A stretch of DNA of 64,000 bases. It comes from Pasteuria penetrans (GTDB taxonomy: Bacteria; Bacillota; Bacilli; Thermoactinomycetales; Thermoactinomycetaceae). The position numbers and the translations under genes were made by a program. Where the stretch lies: the NCBI RefSeq assembly GCF_900538055.1, contig NZ_UZAC03000001.1, forward strand, positions 1,488,001 through 1,552,000, written 5' to 3'. The notes beneath the pieces were generated by a model that did no database searches, had not been told where the DNA came from, and saw nothing but the letters and a program-made list of their open reading frames with translations. Shown piece after piece: positions 9,338 through 19,037 of the stretch. The first letter of the stretch is position 1. Each line of letters opens with the position of its first letter.

Positions 9338-11562
9338 CCCCCCTTCTTGCCCTCCGGACGGCTCGGATAGACAATTCTTGTGTGAAAAATTCCCTGTAAT
9401 GTCATAATCATAGAACGGGTAATCTTTTCCAGGTCCTTAAGAGTAAGCTCACATTCATCCAGTTGACCATCGTCTAAGCGTTCCCTTACCAATTTGCGGA
9501 CCAATTCTTCAATTCGGGCCGGTGTCGCCTTGCCCTGCAGCGATCGGGTCGCAGCTTCTACACAATCCGCAATGCCCACAATCGCCGCTTCCCTACTGCA
9601 AGCTCTAGGACCGGGATAACGAAAATCCTCCTGGGATACATCCCCACCCTTACTCGCCTGCTGCAAGGCCCTGTAGTAAAAAAAGCGCAGTAGCGTTGTA
9701 CCGTGGTGTTGGGCCGCAATATCCCGAATGGGCTCTGGGATTCGATGATCCCGCAAAATGGCTACACCTTCGCGAACATGGGCGATGATGATGGAACGAC
9801 TCAAATAAGGCGAAAGTGCATTATGGGGGTTGGTAGAACCTGGCGGCTGATTTTCAATGAAAAAATGGGGTCGTTTGGTTTTTCCAATATCATGATAATA
9901 CGCACCCACCCTAGCCAACAATCCATCTGCACCCACGGCCTCCGATGCCAGTTCCGCTAAGTTAGCCACCATAATCGAGTGATGGTAGGTCCCCGGAGTT
10001 TGCAACAACAATTTCTTCAGCAAAGGATGGTTAGGATTGCACAACTCCACTAGCCTCATCGGCGAAAGTACGCCAAAGAGGGTTTCCAAATAGGGGAGAA
10101 AACCCAAAGCGAGTATGGCACTCGTCAATCCCCCTGCCGTACCCCAAAGGAGGGACTCACCCAATTCCCGCATTGTATCACGGGTCCAGCTGCCATCGGC
10201 CGGTACCACAAGATAACCCGCCACGATAGGTAACCAAGTGGCCACAGCAGCCACAATACCCACTAAAAGGATTCGACCCCGTTGCCGGATCATTCGCATT
10301 AGGATGGTCGTTGTTATGGCACCACTCACGAAGGCAGCAAGAGCGAATCGCAAATCGAAGAGAAATTGTGGATTTTCGCTAAAGTTATGAAATAATATCC
10401 CCACCAAAATGGCAACCAATGCTACACTGGCAAGACTCAACCTCGCATCCAAGAGCAAGGTTATCAACATAGCGCAGAGGGCAACGGGAGCCGCATAACC
10501 CAGCAAATTCGTTCTCAAGGGACCTACCAATAAGGCAAGGACTTTACATAGAAGCAAGGTAAAAGAAAGAATAAGGAGTAGCAACAATAACTTCCGATTA
10601 TCCCTAGCCACAAAGGAATGAAAACGATGTACGTACCCTGCTAGTAGGGAAACGATGATAACCATTAGGAGTATCAAACCCGCATCCACCGCAATAACGG
10701 ATCCCAAGCCCGGGGAAAGAAAGCCAAATTGCTCCAACTTTTTCCATTGGTCGGCCTTGATGATTTCCCCCTTGGAGACAATGGTTTGCCCACGCAGCAA
10801 CGGAATTGGCTGCACTCTATCACGGGCCACCCTCTTCTGTCGGGCCGTCTCCTCCTCATCATACATTTCATTAGGTACCAAACTTTGCTGAATTAGTGCC
10901 ATTACCAGGGTTTTTTCGTCCTCATTGAGGTGGACCTCATCCCTCACAATACGGGGAACACGATTATGGACCTGGGACTCATTCTCCGGTCTGATTCCTA
11001 CTGCAAACAAATCCCCTACCATCTTACGAACCCGGGTACGCAACCTGGAAAGCTTGTCCTGTGGGATATGCAGAACAATCTTTGATAACTCTCCATGGGT
11101 TCCAACTGTATCCTCCCCGAGCTCCCCATAACCTGCCATAACATCCTTCTGAAAGTCATCGAGGGCCGTACGAATATCCCTCAACTTTTGTTGCTCCGTT
11201 TGCGAGGAATTCCTGGCTACCTCCAAATCCCTAAAGAGACGGTCGATACGCTGTTTTTGAAGCTCGGCCTTCTGATCGTCCCTACTGTACTGGGGTTCTA
11301 CTGCCTGCTCAGCCCTTTTACGGGCTGCCCCTGTTGCCTGAAAATCAATCGTAGTAAAGGGAGCAAATTTACTGTCAGGGCTAGCTGTTCCCACGGCAAA
11401 ATCATGACGGTCCAAATTGACATGGCCCAGCAGCAAACCACAGGAAAAGGCGACGAAAAGAAAGTATAAACCAAAGCGCACCCCCGCATGGGTATGCCAC
11501 ACCCGTGTGGTTATCACCCGCTTCATCCATGCCATTACCCGTATCCGACGGAATACTTCCAT
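9334..11562 (-). CDS. pgpH: 7TMR-HD family c-di-AMP phosphodiesterase PgpH (YqfF)
   Basis: This membrane HD phosphodiesterase hydrolyses c-di-AMP. It is 742 residues. One N-terminal membrane segment (about 28-48) is followed by a large extracytoplasmic domain rich in charged helices, then about seven membrane segments (about 290-490) and a cytoplasmic HD domain with HHSIMVANLAELA, the HD pair in GAYYHDIGKTKRP, and a downstream DHRIPEPIRDIAAQHHGT. The same window encodes DisA, the c-di-AMP cyclase, so synthesis and breakdown are both present. A start at the tenth codon is also possible. It lies 53 bases after phoH. Confidence 0.95.
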   Translation of the reverse strand: MEVFRRIRVMAWMKRVITTRVWHTHAGVRFGLYFLFVAFSCGLLLGHVNLDRHDFAVGTASPDSKFAPFTTIDFQATGAARKRAEQAVEPQYSRDDQKAELQKQRIDRLFRDLEVARNSSQTEQQKLRDIRTALDDFQKDVMAGYGELGEDTVGTHGELSKIVLHIPQDKLSRLRTRVRKMVGDLFAVGIRPENESQVHNRVPRIVRDEVHLNEDEKTLVMALIQQSLVPNEMYDEEETARQKRVARDRVQPIPLLRGQTIVSKGEIIKADQWKKLEQFGFLSPGLGSVIAVDAGLILLMVIIVSLLAGYVHRFHSFVARDNRKLLLLLLILSFTLLLCKVLALLVGPLRTNLLGYAAPVALCAMLITLLLDARLSLASVALVAILVGILFHNFSENPQFLFDLRFALAAFVSGAITTTILMRMIRQRGRILLVGIVAAVATWLPIVAGYLVVPADGSWTRDTMRELGESLLWGTAGGLTSAILALGFLPYLETLFGVLSPMRLVELCNPNHPLLKKLLLQTPGTYHHSIMVANLAELASEAVGADGLLARVGAYYHDIGKTKRPHFFIENQPPGSTNPHNALSPYLSRSIIIAHVREGVAILRDHRIPEPIRDIAAQHHGTTLLRFFYYRALQQASKGGDVSQEDFRYPGPRACSREAAIVGIADCVEAATRSLQGKATPARIEELVRKLVRERLDDGQLDECELTLKDLEKITRSMIMTLQGIFHTRIVYPSRPEGKKGG

Positions 11563-11615
11563 AATACCGTCTAACTCCTTCAGTTTTGCGGTGCTCTAAC
11601 CCTAACTGTCCAAAA

Positions 11616-12617
11616 CTACAATCCCTTCCCCGCGCGACGATCCGATGGATCCAACCGTTGTGCGGCAGCAGCATAAGCGTCCGCGATCCGGCGCACAAGC
11701 CTATGCCGAACTACATCCATCGTCCCTAGGATCACAAATTCAATCCCCTCCACCGCCGCTAAAATCTCTTGGGCCTCTATCAAACCCGATTTCTGACCAC
11801 GAGGAAGATCCACTTGCGTTATATCTCCTGTGATCACCATCTTTGAGCCTGAACCCAAACGGGTCAGAAACATCTTCATCTGCTCAGGTGTCGTATTTTG
11901 AGCCTCATCCAAAATGACAAAGGCCTCCTCTAACGTGCGCCCACGCATGTAAGCCAGGGGAGCAATCTCAATCGTTCCCCTGTCCATCATACGCGGGACG
12001 GTATCCGCACCCAATAGAGCGTTCAAAACATCGTACAAGGGACGAAGATAGGGATCCACCTTTTCCTGCAGAGCACCGGGCAAGAAACCCAGTCTCTCCC
12101 CCGCTTCTACAGCAGGCCTCGTCAGCACAATCCGACGAATATACCGAGCCCGGTAGGCGGATACGGCAAGGGAGACAGCAAGGAAGGTTTTCCCTGTGCC
12201 GGCCGGACCTATCCCAAAGGTAATTTCATGAGCCCTCACAGCACGAACATAACGCAACTGTCCCAGCGTACGTGCCCGTACAGGTTTATCTTTCACCGAT
12301 ACGTCCAGCACTTCCTCCAATAATGAAAACAATTCCTTTTCGCGATTTTCCTTCACCAATTGAAGGGCATAAATGGCATCGTGGACCTGCAACTCGATCC
12401 CCTGCTGGACCCACTCCAGAAGAATTTGGAAGAGCTTCGCTACCCTCTGTACTTCCTCCGTTTCACCACGCAGCAACAATTCCCCACCGCGAGAAACAAT
12501 GGTAACATCCGTTTCCGCCTGCAACGCGCGCAGAAAAGAATCTTGCGGTCCAAACAATTGCAGTGCCTCAGCGGGCCCCTGGAGCGGAACACGCAACATT
12601 TCCCCCCTGATTGCCAA
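11616..12617 (-). CDS. phoH: PhoH-like ATPase
   Basis: A cytoplasmic P-loop ATPase related to the superfamily I helicase core; its cellular role is not settled, and linkage to ybeY suggests RNA metabolism. The 333 residues contain Walker A GPAGTGKTFLAV, Walker B FVILDEAQNTTPEQ and MVITGDITQVDLP. The first codon at 12617 is TTG (GGGG 9 bases upstream); an ATG six codons later has AGGGGGG only 2-3 bases away, so either could be used. Confidence 0.95.
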   Translation of the reverse strand: MAIRGEMLRVPLQGPAEALQLFGPQDSFLRALQAETDVTIVSRGGELLLRGETEEVQRVAKLFQILLEWVQQGIELQVHDAIYALQLVKENREKELFSLLEEVLDVSVKDKPVRARTLGQLRYVRAVRAHEITFGIGPAGTGKTFLAVSLAVSAYRARYIRRIVLTRPAVEAGERLGFLPGALQEKVDPYLRPLYDVLNALLGADTVPRMMDRGTIEIAPLAYMRGRTLEEAFVILDEAQNTTPEQMKMFLTRLGSGSKMVITGDITQVDLPRGQKSGLIEAQEILAAVEGIEFVILGTMDVVRHRLVRRIADAYAAAAQRLDPSDRRAGKGL

Positions 12618-12639
12618 CTACCCATTCCCCTTGCTTCCC

Positions 12640-13848
12640 TTAAGATTGTGATACAGCTATATTTTCCGTTGCATCAAAATGTACGCTTACTACAACTTTA
12701 CCACGCTCCACATGTTGGTGCAAAATCTTTCCTTCTAAGACCCTTCCCTCCGGCCCCACAGATTTTTCCACTGCTGCGCAGGCCTGCTCATAACCGATTT
12801 GTACCGCTTCCGAGGGAGAAAATTTCTGTACCCGGGGGGTCATTTCCCAATACTCCTCCTCCACCCAACCGAAAGGGAGTTCCCAGGGGCCCAGGTGAAT
12901 GGGCTGTAGTCGCTGTCGTATACTCCGTTGGGCATAGGGAAATTCCCAGCCCGGCCAGCGCAACGCCTTCTGCAGTAGATAGGGAATGACACGCGTCTGC
13001 CGGCGACCGGTATAAACGCGGCTCTCGGTACGCAAGGGTACCTCCACCTCGGTGGTATACCAAACTTCACCCATTACCCTGCCTCGTGCCCCTACCCAGG
13101 AACCCTGTCCTGATGAATCAGGGACTTCATAGGCACCGGAAATCAAAACCTGACCCGGGACAACGACATCTTGCACATCTACAAGGGGTGTGCCGCGTTC
13201 TGTGAGAATTTCGGTCACAAGGGCACTCCGTTTCGCCACAATGTCCCCCTGCGTATCCAACATGGGGGCCGTTTTAGGAACCTTATTGTCAATATGCCGT
13301 TTCTCTACTACAGTAACAATCGCACCTATTCCCTCCATGCGCATGCCAATCCAGGCGACCCCGGGGAGTTGCAATTGTATACGATGAAGAATTTTCTGGG
13401 GATCGGATATATTTTGACGAAATTGGCCAACATAAATTCCCTCACGATGCAATAAGGCCCGAATATAGACGGGGGGTATAGAAGTATCCCCCTCGATATC
13501 AATGAACCAAATGATAGAAAAAAGCCCCCACAACGTTGTAACAGAGGCTATGGCGCCAAAACAAAAAATTTTACGCTGCCAAAGACGCTTCCATACCGAA
13601 GGCCAACCCTCTCTCTTCACGATCTTGGGACGCACCCGTTTCCTTCGCAAAAGCCGTACCAAGGATGGGGCCACAGGAAGAGGAATCTGAAAGGTCACTT
13701 TTTTCTCATTAGGATATTGGAATCGTTGTAAATGGAAACCCTCCCGTTGAATATCCGTCAACCAAAGGGGGAGGGTGGATGCCTCGACCATAATCGTTAC
13801 CGTTCCATACCACCAAGGAGGAATCATGGAGATCCACAGGCGCTTCAC
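12640..13848 (-). CDS. yqfD: Sporulation protein YqfD
   Basis: A member of the YqfD family, required for efficient sporulation in B. subtilis and membrane-associated. The 402 residues match the family's roughly 400. A basic N-terminal domain is followed by one membrane segment at about 95-118 (FCFGAIASVTTLWGLFSIIW) and a C-terminal domain with GVAWIGMRMEGIGAIVTVVE and HVERGKVVVSVHFDATENIA. Its start overlaps the yqfC stop by 4 bases, so they are translationally coupled. Confidence 0.9.
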   Translation of the reverse strand: MKRLWISMIPPWWYGTVTIMVEASTLPLWLTDIQREGFHLQRFQYPNEKKVTFQIPLPVAPSLVRLLRRKRVRPKIVKREGWPSVWKRLWQRKIFCFGAIASVTTLWGLFSIIWFIDIEGDTSIPPVYIRALLHREGIYVGQFRQNISDPQKILHRIQLQLPGVAWIGMRMEGIGAIVTVVEKRHIDNKVPKTAPMLDTQGDIVAKRSALVTEILTERGTPLVDVQDVVVPGQVLISGAYEVPDSSGQGSWVGARGRVMGEVWYTTEVEVPLRTESRVYTGRRQTRVIPYLLQKALRWPGWEFPYAQRSIRQRLQPIHLGPWELPFGWVEEEYWEMTPRVQKFSPSEAVQIGYEQACAAVEKSVGPEGRVLEGKILHQHVERGKVVVSVHFDATENIAVSQS

Positions 13849-14105
13849 CGTTCTCCACCCTCCCCCTCATAGGCAACACACGATATGTAGCCTTCCACGG
13901 TTGCATCATCCGCGGTTAGGGAACGAACGGCCATTTCCTCCCCTTGGATGACCAAACGTCCTAATGACGAAGTCATTTCAATAATGTTAGGGGAAAACCG
14001 TGTCAAACCACGATGGCTCTCCACACGAATTTGCTTTGTGCCCAGCCATTCAATACGTGGTACGTCCTCGGTTACCTCGAATACCATATCCTTCCATATC
14101 CCCAT
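13845..14105 (-). CDS. yqfC: Sporulation protein YqfC
   Basis: An 86-residue YqfC-family protein; these are expressed in the mother cell under SigE in Bacillus. The conserved stretch runs PRIEWLGTKQIRVESHRG then LGRLVIQGEEMAVRSL. ATG 14105 is chosen because AAGGGGGGAG lies 4 bases upstream and the length fits the family; the frame is open to 14249 but the extension is not family-like. It is the promoter-proximal gene of the yqfC-glyS block. Confidence 0.88.
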   Translation of the reverse strand: MGIWKDMVFEVTEDVPRIEWLGTKQIRVESHRGLTRFSPNIIEMTSSLGRLVIQGEEMAVRSLTADDATVEGYISCVAYEGEGGER

Positions 14106-14924
14106 CTCACTCCCCCCTTGTCCTAGAACACGTCCCCCCTTCTGAGAGGGATATGCAATTGGGGAAAAAGGTAGACCGGTAACCCCGCCTACCCTACGAA
14201 AATGCACCAGACCCTCACCCGGAATGATGGGATTACCTCTGAAGTTCATTATGTAAATATTATATAAATTTTTTAGGGGGGGAGAATCTCAAGGAAATTT
14301 CAGCACCCTCAGGAAGCAATATCTCGTTCGTAGATGTGAATTTCTGGATTATAGATTGGGAAGACACAAGATCTGTCCCTGGAAAAGGATAACCTTATCA
14401 ATATTCCATACATAAAAATTGGGGGGTCTCCTATAGGGGGACTCTATCATCCCATACTTTTAGCCCGGCACCCTGCGTTCCGTGACATTCAATTCATAGG
14501 ATTCCAGTCCAGTGAACGCTTCTGAAAAAAAACTGGTCCGACCCACTATCAACTCAACCCTCTGGTGTGCAGAAAAACATCAGAATGGAATTTTCAATTC
14601 CACAGGGGCCACCACTTCCCCTGTCTTTAGAACCGCTGACGGAATGAGTAGGTAACGTCAGACATATAGAAACCTTCCCTATTCCACCTTAGGAAAAATT
14701 TCTATAATAATAAAAAAATAAAAAAAAAAATTCATATAGTTACTAAGAAAACGGTATATACTATCAAAAAACAACAAACACATGTGCGCCTGTAGATCCT
14801 TTTTGTTTGCGTTTATTTCCGATTTAAATTAAGCATGTATATGTATGTTATATACTTAATAAATATGTTATTATGTAATAAATAAAGGATAAGTAACTAA
14901 TTACTTTATATCCTAGTAAAGGTT
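14106..14924. other. Intergenic region upstream of yqfC
   Basis: This region should hold the promoter of the yqfC operon, but no clear SigE-type element stands out. It turns sharply AT-rich at about 14695-14880 (A and T tracts), which marks the beginning of the first repeat island. No protein-coding frame is convincing. Confidence 0.4.
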
Positions 14925-15119
14925 GTGTTGTTAAAAATGATCAATGATTTTGGTACTTGGATAGGCGGAATCCTTGGTTCCCTCTCAGGTTCTATTTTTG
15001 GCCCAGGAGGCACGGTGACAGGCAACAGTATCGGTAGGGTGACCGGTTGGCTTTCCACAATGCCCCACCCACTTGCAAAATATATTTTCTGGGGAATTGG
15101 TCATTTCCTATACAAATAA
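14925..15119 (+). CDS. Small glycine-zipper hydrophobic peptide
   Basis: The 64-residue frame encodes an amphipathic, Gly-rich peptide with the core GTWIGGILGSLSGSIFGPGG followed by TVTGNSIGRVTG and an aromatic C-terminus WGIGHFLYK. Repeated GxxxG spacing suggests a membrane-inserting helix hairpin, as in glycine-zipper proteins or some leaderless bacteriocins; that comparison is inference. The start may be GTG 14925, TTG 14928 (AAAGG 5 bases upstream) or ATG 14937. An imperfect inverted repeat at 14887-14913 (GGATAAGTAA / TTACTTTATATCC) sits just before it and could be an operator. No immunity or export gene is adjacent. Confidence 0.45.
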   Translation: MLLKMINDFGTWIGGILGSLSGSIFGPGGTVTGNSIGRVTGWLSTMPHPLAKYIFWGIGHFLYK

Positions 15120-15430
15120 GCTAAGCAATGTATTTTGATGTGGATTGGGTACGGGATCACTCTGTATGAAGTATCACGATCAGAATGAATCATACAAACA
15201 GAACTTAGGTCTATTGAATCTTGGCTGAGTATCGGGGACGGGGGAACCCAATCCCAGGAATGGAGATGGTTCAACAAGTCGAATATTTTGTAATAGGATC
15301 ACATGTTCATAATCTGCCTGAATTCAAACGATTGCGTCCGATCGCGTGCGTGTGTGTCAAGAAAGTCACACAGGGAACGAAGGGCGTTTGGCCCTTCGAT
15401 TTGGTCCTTCGATTTGGTCCTTCAAAACGA

Positions 15431-16115
15431 GCTGGTAGGTAGCAGATTTCAAAGCACCTAGCGCTGCTATGATAAAAAACCCTGGTCTGTAAGAGACTAG
15501 GGTTTTTTATCATAGCAGCGCTTGATCCCGTCCGGTGGGAATCGAGAAGATCAGCGAGGACAAAACCATTGGGGACACACAGAAAGTCGTAGTCCATGTC
15601 CAAACCCATCATCGACACACTACATCGGGGAATGCGCATAGACCCCTTCCGTTTATGTTTGTTGAGTATTTCTATCCAAAAATTTTGTTTATTGACCCTT
15701 ATATTACATAATAATATTTATATAATTGATATGAACATAACAATCCAAAATCAGTATACTTCCCTGGCAAAACCTTCCATATTCGCCTATGTCAACCACG
15801 GAATCAAAAGGAGCGACATTCCCTCAATCGGGGTAAACCGGAGGAACAACCTATGCAACGGCCCAGGTAACCTGCGGTGTATAGGCGTAATGAACCTGAT
15901 TTAAGTCCTTGCGTGGAATTTTGGAAACTATGGTATGAACCCCTAGGGCCATCGCCCGATGTGCATAGAAGGCCAAGAATAACCTTGGACTCCATGCACA
16001 AGATCGGATTGGGATCATAAGTAGCGCAAAAGATTCTGTAATGGAAGTGTGAGGCGAAGGGGTTGACTCATCCTGATGAGGACAGTAAAATGATAACTTT
16101 AGAAAGTGGATCCCC
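15431..16115 (+). repeat. Dispersed structured repeat R1, copy A
   Basis: This is one of at least five diverged copies (others at 17036, 61857 and, reversed, 27045 and 53320). Shared blocks in order are GGTAGGTAGCAG-TTTCAAA, CCGTCCGGTGGGAATC, GTCCATGTCCAAACC, TACATCGGG, GCGGTGTATAG, GAACCTGATTTAAG and TCATCCTGATGAGGACAG. Copy A carries a long perfect hairpin at 15460 and an AT-rich insertion at about 15660-15770. No reading frame is conserved between copies, but hairpins are, so a structured RNA or the RNA part of a decayed intron is likelier than a gene. Confidence 0.65.
15460..15522. terminator. Long hairpin with A/T tails (bidirectional terminator-like)
   Basis: AGCGCTGCTATGATAAAAAA is followed by CCCTGGTCT, a short loop, then AGACTAGGG and the exact complement of the first arm. 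The arms are about 29 bases and essentially perfect, with six-base A and T tracts placed so that either strand could end transcription. It lies inside repeat R1 copy A and replaces a shorter stem found in the other copies. Confidence 0.65.
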
Positions 16116-16301
16116 ACTCCATCCATTCTTAAAATCTAGAATTAGGAAAAACCCAATCAATGACATTCCGGCTATCTACCTCATATAATTATTTCCCCCT
16201 GAATTCATACCCACACTCATGGGAAATGGATTTTTAGGGCACAATGCAGGGGAAGGTATTTCACCCCCTCTTCTTCACAAAGGGTTAAATTAGTAAAGGG
16301 A

Positions 16302-16508
16302 GTGTTTTTTTTGGACGCCACCCTGCGTCGTTGTTTGATATTCCTATTGATCCTATGGTACCTGATTTATATGCAACGTTTTCTTCATATCCTATCGGGG
16401 ATAGAAGGAAATTTGCGTATTTTTAGGAAGTTGACACCCACCCGGGCTTCATCATCACCCATATCCGTCCAATTGATGCTGGATTCTAAAAAGGGAGGAT
16501 GCTCTTAA
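16302..16508 (+). CDS. Hypothetical small membrane protein
   Basis: A 68-codon frame; the likely start is TTG 16311, 9 bases after AAAGGGA. One membrane segment (CLIFLLILWYLIYMQRFL) is followed by a basic tail. No family is recognised. It lies between two R1 copies and directly before another small membrane frame, and could be a pair partner or a chance frame. Confidence 0.3.
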   Translation: MFFLDATLRRCLIFLLILWYLIYMQRFLHILSGIEGNLRIFRKLTPTRASSSPISVQLMLDSKKGGCS

Positions 16509-16682
16509 GTTCCGCTGATCTATTTTGAGAGAGCATAGCCGATCTGTGCATTCGTCAGTAAATGAATGAATCATGCCATTACGATAGGGAAACATTCCAA
16601 TTCGCTGGGAGTGTTGTTGGGTCCCTGTAGTGGTTTGTCGGTATTGCCAAAATTGTCCTCCCCATAAGGGATTGATACATGT

Positions 16683-16946
16683 ATGCACAGTCAATGGTGG
16701 ATCATTCCCATTGTCGTTATTTTTCTCCTGTTGTATTTCCAACGCCGGCACCGTAGAGCGGTGGGGATAGGTTCCAGTGTGCCAGTATTGTCTATCATTT
16801 TTCTTATCTGCCTCGGGGTTCATTTATTCCTCCTAAACCGCCTCACAGAGGGAATTGAGAAAATGGCAAGGATTATGGAGGATCGTAAGGGGGAAGCGTT
16901 CCCACCGGGCTCCTATTCTCCTCCCAATCCTTCCGGATTGGACTGA
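16683..16946 (+). CDS. Hypothetical small membrane protein with two membrane segments
   Basis: The 87-residue product has two hydrophobic segments (WWIIPIVVIFLLLYF and VLSIIFLICLGVHLFLL) separated by a basic loop QRRHRRAVG, then an amphipathic helix LTEGIEKMARIMEDRKGE. This layout resembles small Bacillales membrane proteins of unknown role. AAGGG lies about 12 bases before the ATG. It is isolated between repeats; no family is assigned. Confidence 0.4.
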   Translation: MHSQWWIIPIVVIFLLLYFQRRHRRAVGIGSSVPVLSIIFLICLGVHLFLLNRLTEGIEKMARIMEDRKGEAFPPGSYSPPNPSGLD

Positions 16947-17035
16947 ATCCTACTTTTCCTCTTGTCACCTGACTTTCCCTGAGATCTGCAACCTCCTCTT
17001 TTGGAATTCCAAGGAACGAGAAAGAAATCTGTCCA

Positions 17036-17500
17036 ACTAGTAGGTAGCAGGTTTCAAACCGCCTAGCACTACTGGGGTAAAGAACCCTGGTAGTGAGCGG
17101 TCTAGGAAAAGGTAGGGTAGTACCCCTGTCCGGTGGGAATCGGAGAGATATCAGCAAAAGCAAACCATTCGATAACGCATCGAAAATCCTAGTCCATGTC
17201 CAAACCGATGTCGGTAAGCTACATCGGGATCAACCGGGGGAGTCGATCTATGTGCCGCCCCGATGAATATGCGGTGTACAGACAGGATGAATCCTTAAGC
17301 CCTTGTACGGAACTTGAAAGACTGTCGTCGCACGGAACACCTGGCCGTTGCCAGGTGTTCCAAAGGCCAAGGATAACCTGGGCTCCGTGACAGGATCGGA
17401 TCAGCTCATAGTAGTGCTGTAATGGAAGTGGAGCGGAAGGGGCTGACACTCATCCTGATGAAGACAGTAAACCCGATAACTACAGTGGGAGATCCACTGG
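17036..17500 (+). repeat. Dispersed structured repeat R1, copy B
   Basis: This copy has all shared R1 blocks in uninterrupted order from TAGGTAGCAGGTTTCAAACC to CATCCTGATGAAGACAGTAAA. A perfect hairpin at 17335-17363 (GGAACACCTGGC-cgtt-GCCAGGTGTTCC) matches a hairpin of different sequence in copy C (ACACCTGGC-ctca-GCCAGGTGT), which favours selection on RNA structure. No conserved protein frame is present. Confidence 0.65.
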
Positions 17501-18502
17501 AGGGGGTCACTGGAACCCCGAAGCAACATCCCCATAATCGAAGTAGGATCTGAAGGGTCTGAAGATTGGGATGGGATGAGAAAAGACGGATAATGCGAGA
17601 GCATCGTGCCCGGATCTGTGAGAGACACTCCCCAGCTGGGTGTCGGGTCAAAAGTCCCCAGTAGGGCCCCTGAATCCGCGGGGGCCTATCCGGATTCCTA
17701 ATCAGGATATAGTTATCTACTAAATGAAAGTACCTAGGAACATCTCTACGACATAATTCCATTTTTATTGTATAGGAATTCTTTCATCACTTTTTAAAAT
17801 ATTTTTATTCAATGAAACAAGGTCGTGGTAAACGAATTTCCCATCCATTGTACCCTATCTGTCCCGCTCAGTTCCCAGGATTCACATAAAGTGAATACCC
17901 CCCTTATTTTCTTATTATAGTGATAACTAGGAATATCAGGGGGTGAAACCGGTCATATCCCACTTTCTACTGTAAGATTCAAGAGCGGGGAGTTTATGAT
18001 CCCTAAAAATCCTCTATTTGTGCCTTTTCGATGAACAATTGTTTTTATATTGTTCATAAATATATATAAATTTATTGTTAAACAAAATTGTAAATAGAAC
18101 AAAAGACGTTATAGGGGTGCTTTTTCGCGGGATCGTGGTTAGGTATATATTCAGAATAATTTTATTTTAATCAGGGGATTCCCTCCGGAAGAATCCGTAG
18201 GTCAGCAAAACGTCCCTCCTACACGAAACGGGAATCTCAGTAGAACCTAAAGCTCCCCCTCTCCCTGTTTTTGGTCTCTGTTTTTGCCTTTTAGTCCCTT
18301 GATCTTTTGTTTTGATTGGATCTTGGCCGCATATCGGACCTGAGGGTTCAGTCTAGGGAGTGGGGATGGGCAACTCACCCTCTATCAGTGAATAAGGGGT
18401 TGTCGATATGAAAACAAAACTAAATTTCCCGAGGCCCCCTTTTTCGGACGAAGTGAAAATCATGAAAATAGAGAAATTAGGAACCACAGAATTAGATATA
18501 AA
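17501..18502. other. Non-coding island sequence
   Basis: No credible gene. The region holds A/T-only tracts at 17765-17815 and 18040-18110, and a stretch at 17630-17700 with short inverted repeats (GGGCCCC...GGGGGCC). It appears to be decayed accessory DNA. Confidence 0.4.
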
Positions 18503-19037
18503 ATGAGTTATATCCTAGAGTCCATTGCCAACTGTCCATTCCCGGGGATCAGGTATTCCTGTGAGGATTCGGGAAACCTGGGACCTTCACCTAACTCATC
18601 CTTACAATCCAGAATTAGGAAAAAACCACCCGAGGATATTTCAGGTCCGAAGTTTGGCCAAGAGCCGCATAAACTTGAGGAAGCCTATGAGTTTATAGAG
18701 GATGTTGGAGAATAGTATGACACCAATGACCCCACTTTTACCGAGGCTTACAATAATCTGCACACTCTCATCGGGGGAGGAGGATTACAGCACCCGACCA
18801 CAAGAACACTAGAAAAGGTGCAGAGAGCCTACAGAGGGGGCAACAGCCCATTGCAAATTACCATCAAGGAGACAAGGCTACCCATGCTCTCATAGAGGGA
18901 AAGAACTGTGCCATCAAGCTTGACTTTCGCCAACGTTTTGGAGTTCGGATTTGGAGGAACTATGAGAACCTTGCTATCGTATGTCGCAATAGCCACCTAG
19001 AAAACGATCAGGGGGTAAATTGCCGGAATGTCTCATA
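18503..19037 (+). pseudogene. Broken reading frame carried in repeat R2, copy 1
   Basis: The frame from 18503 runs 70 codons to EFIEDVGE, meets a TAG, and continues in the same frame as YDTNDPTFTEAYNNL and GGNSPLQIT. After a shift it continues as DKATHALIEGKN and RFGVRIWRNYENLAIVCRNS to about 19037. The last part is conserved at protein level in the copy at 47.4 kb (DKATHAPYRGKK, WIWRNYENFAIVCCNS), so it derives from a real gene, perhaps that of a mobile element. I do not recognise the family. Confidence 0.5.
18593..18663 (+). repeat. Tail fragment of repeat R2
   Basis: Matches the last 70 bases of the full R2 copies: CTCATCCTTACAATCCAGAA, then GGAAAAAACCACCCGAGGAT and GGTCCGAAGTTTGGCCAAG. 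Confidence 0.65.

Noticed and set aside
16070-16110. CTGATGAGGACAG near GAAA in R1 copy A, resembling a hammerhead ribozyme core
   Set aside because: Copy B keeps CTGATGA but has no GAAA at the matching place, and the required three-stem junction cannot be drawn.
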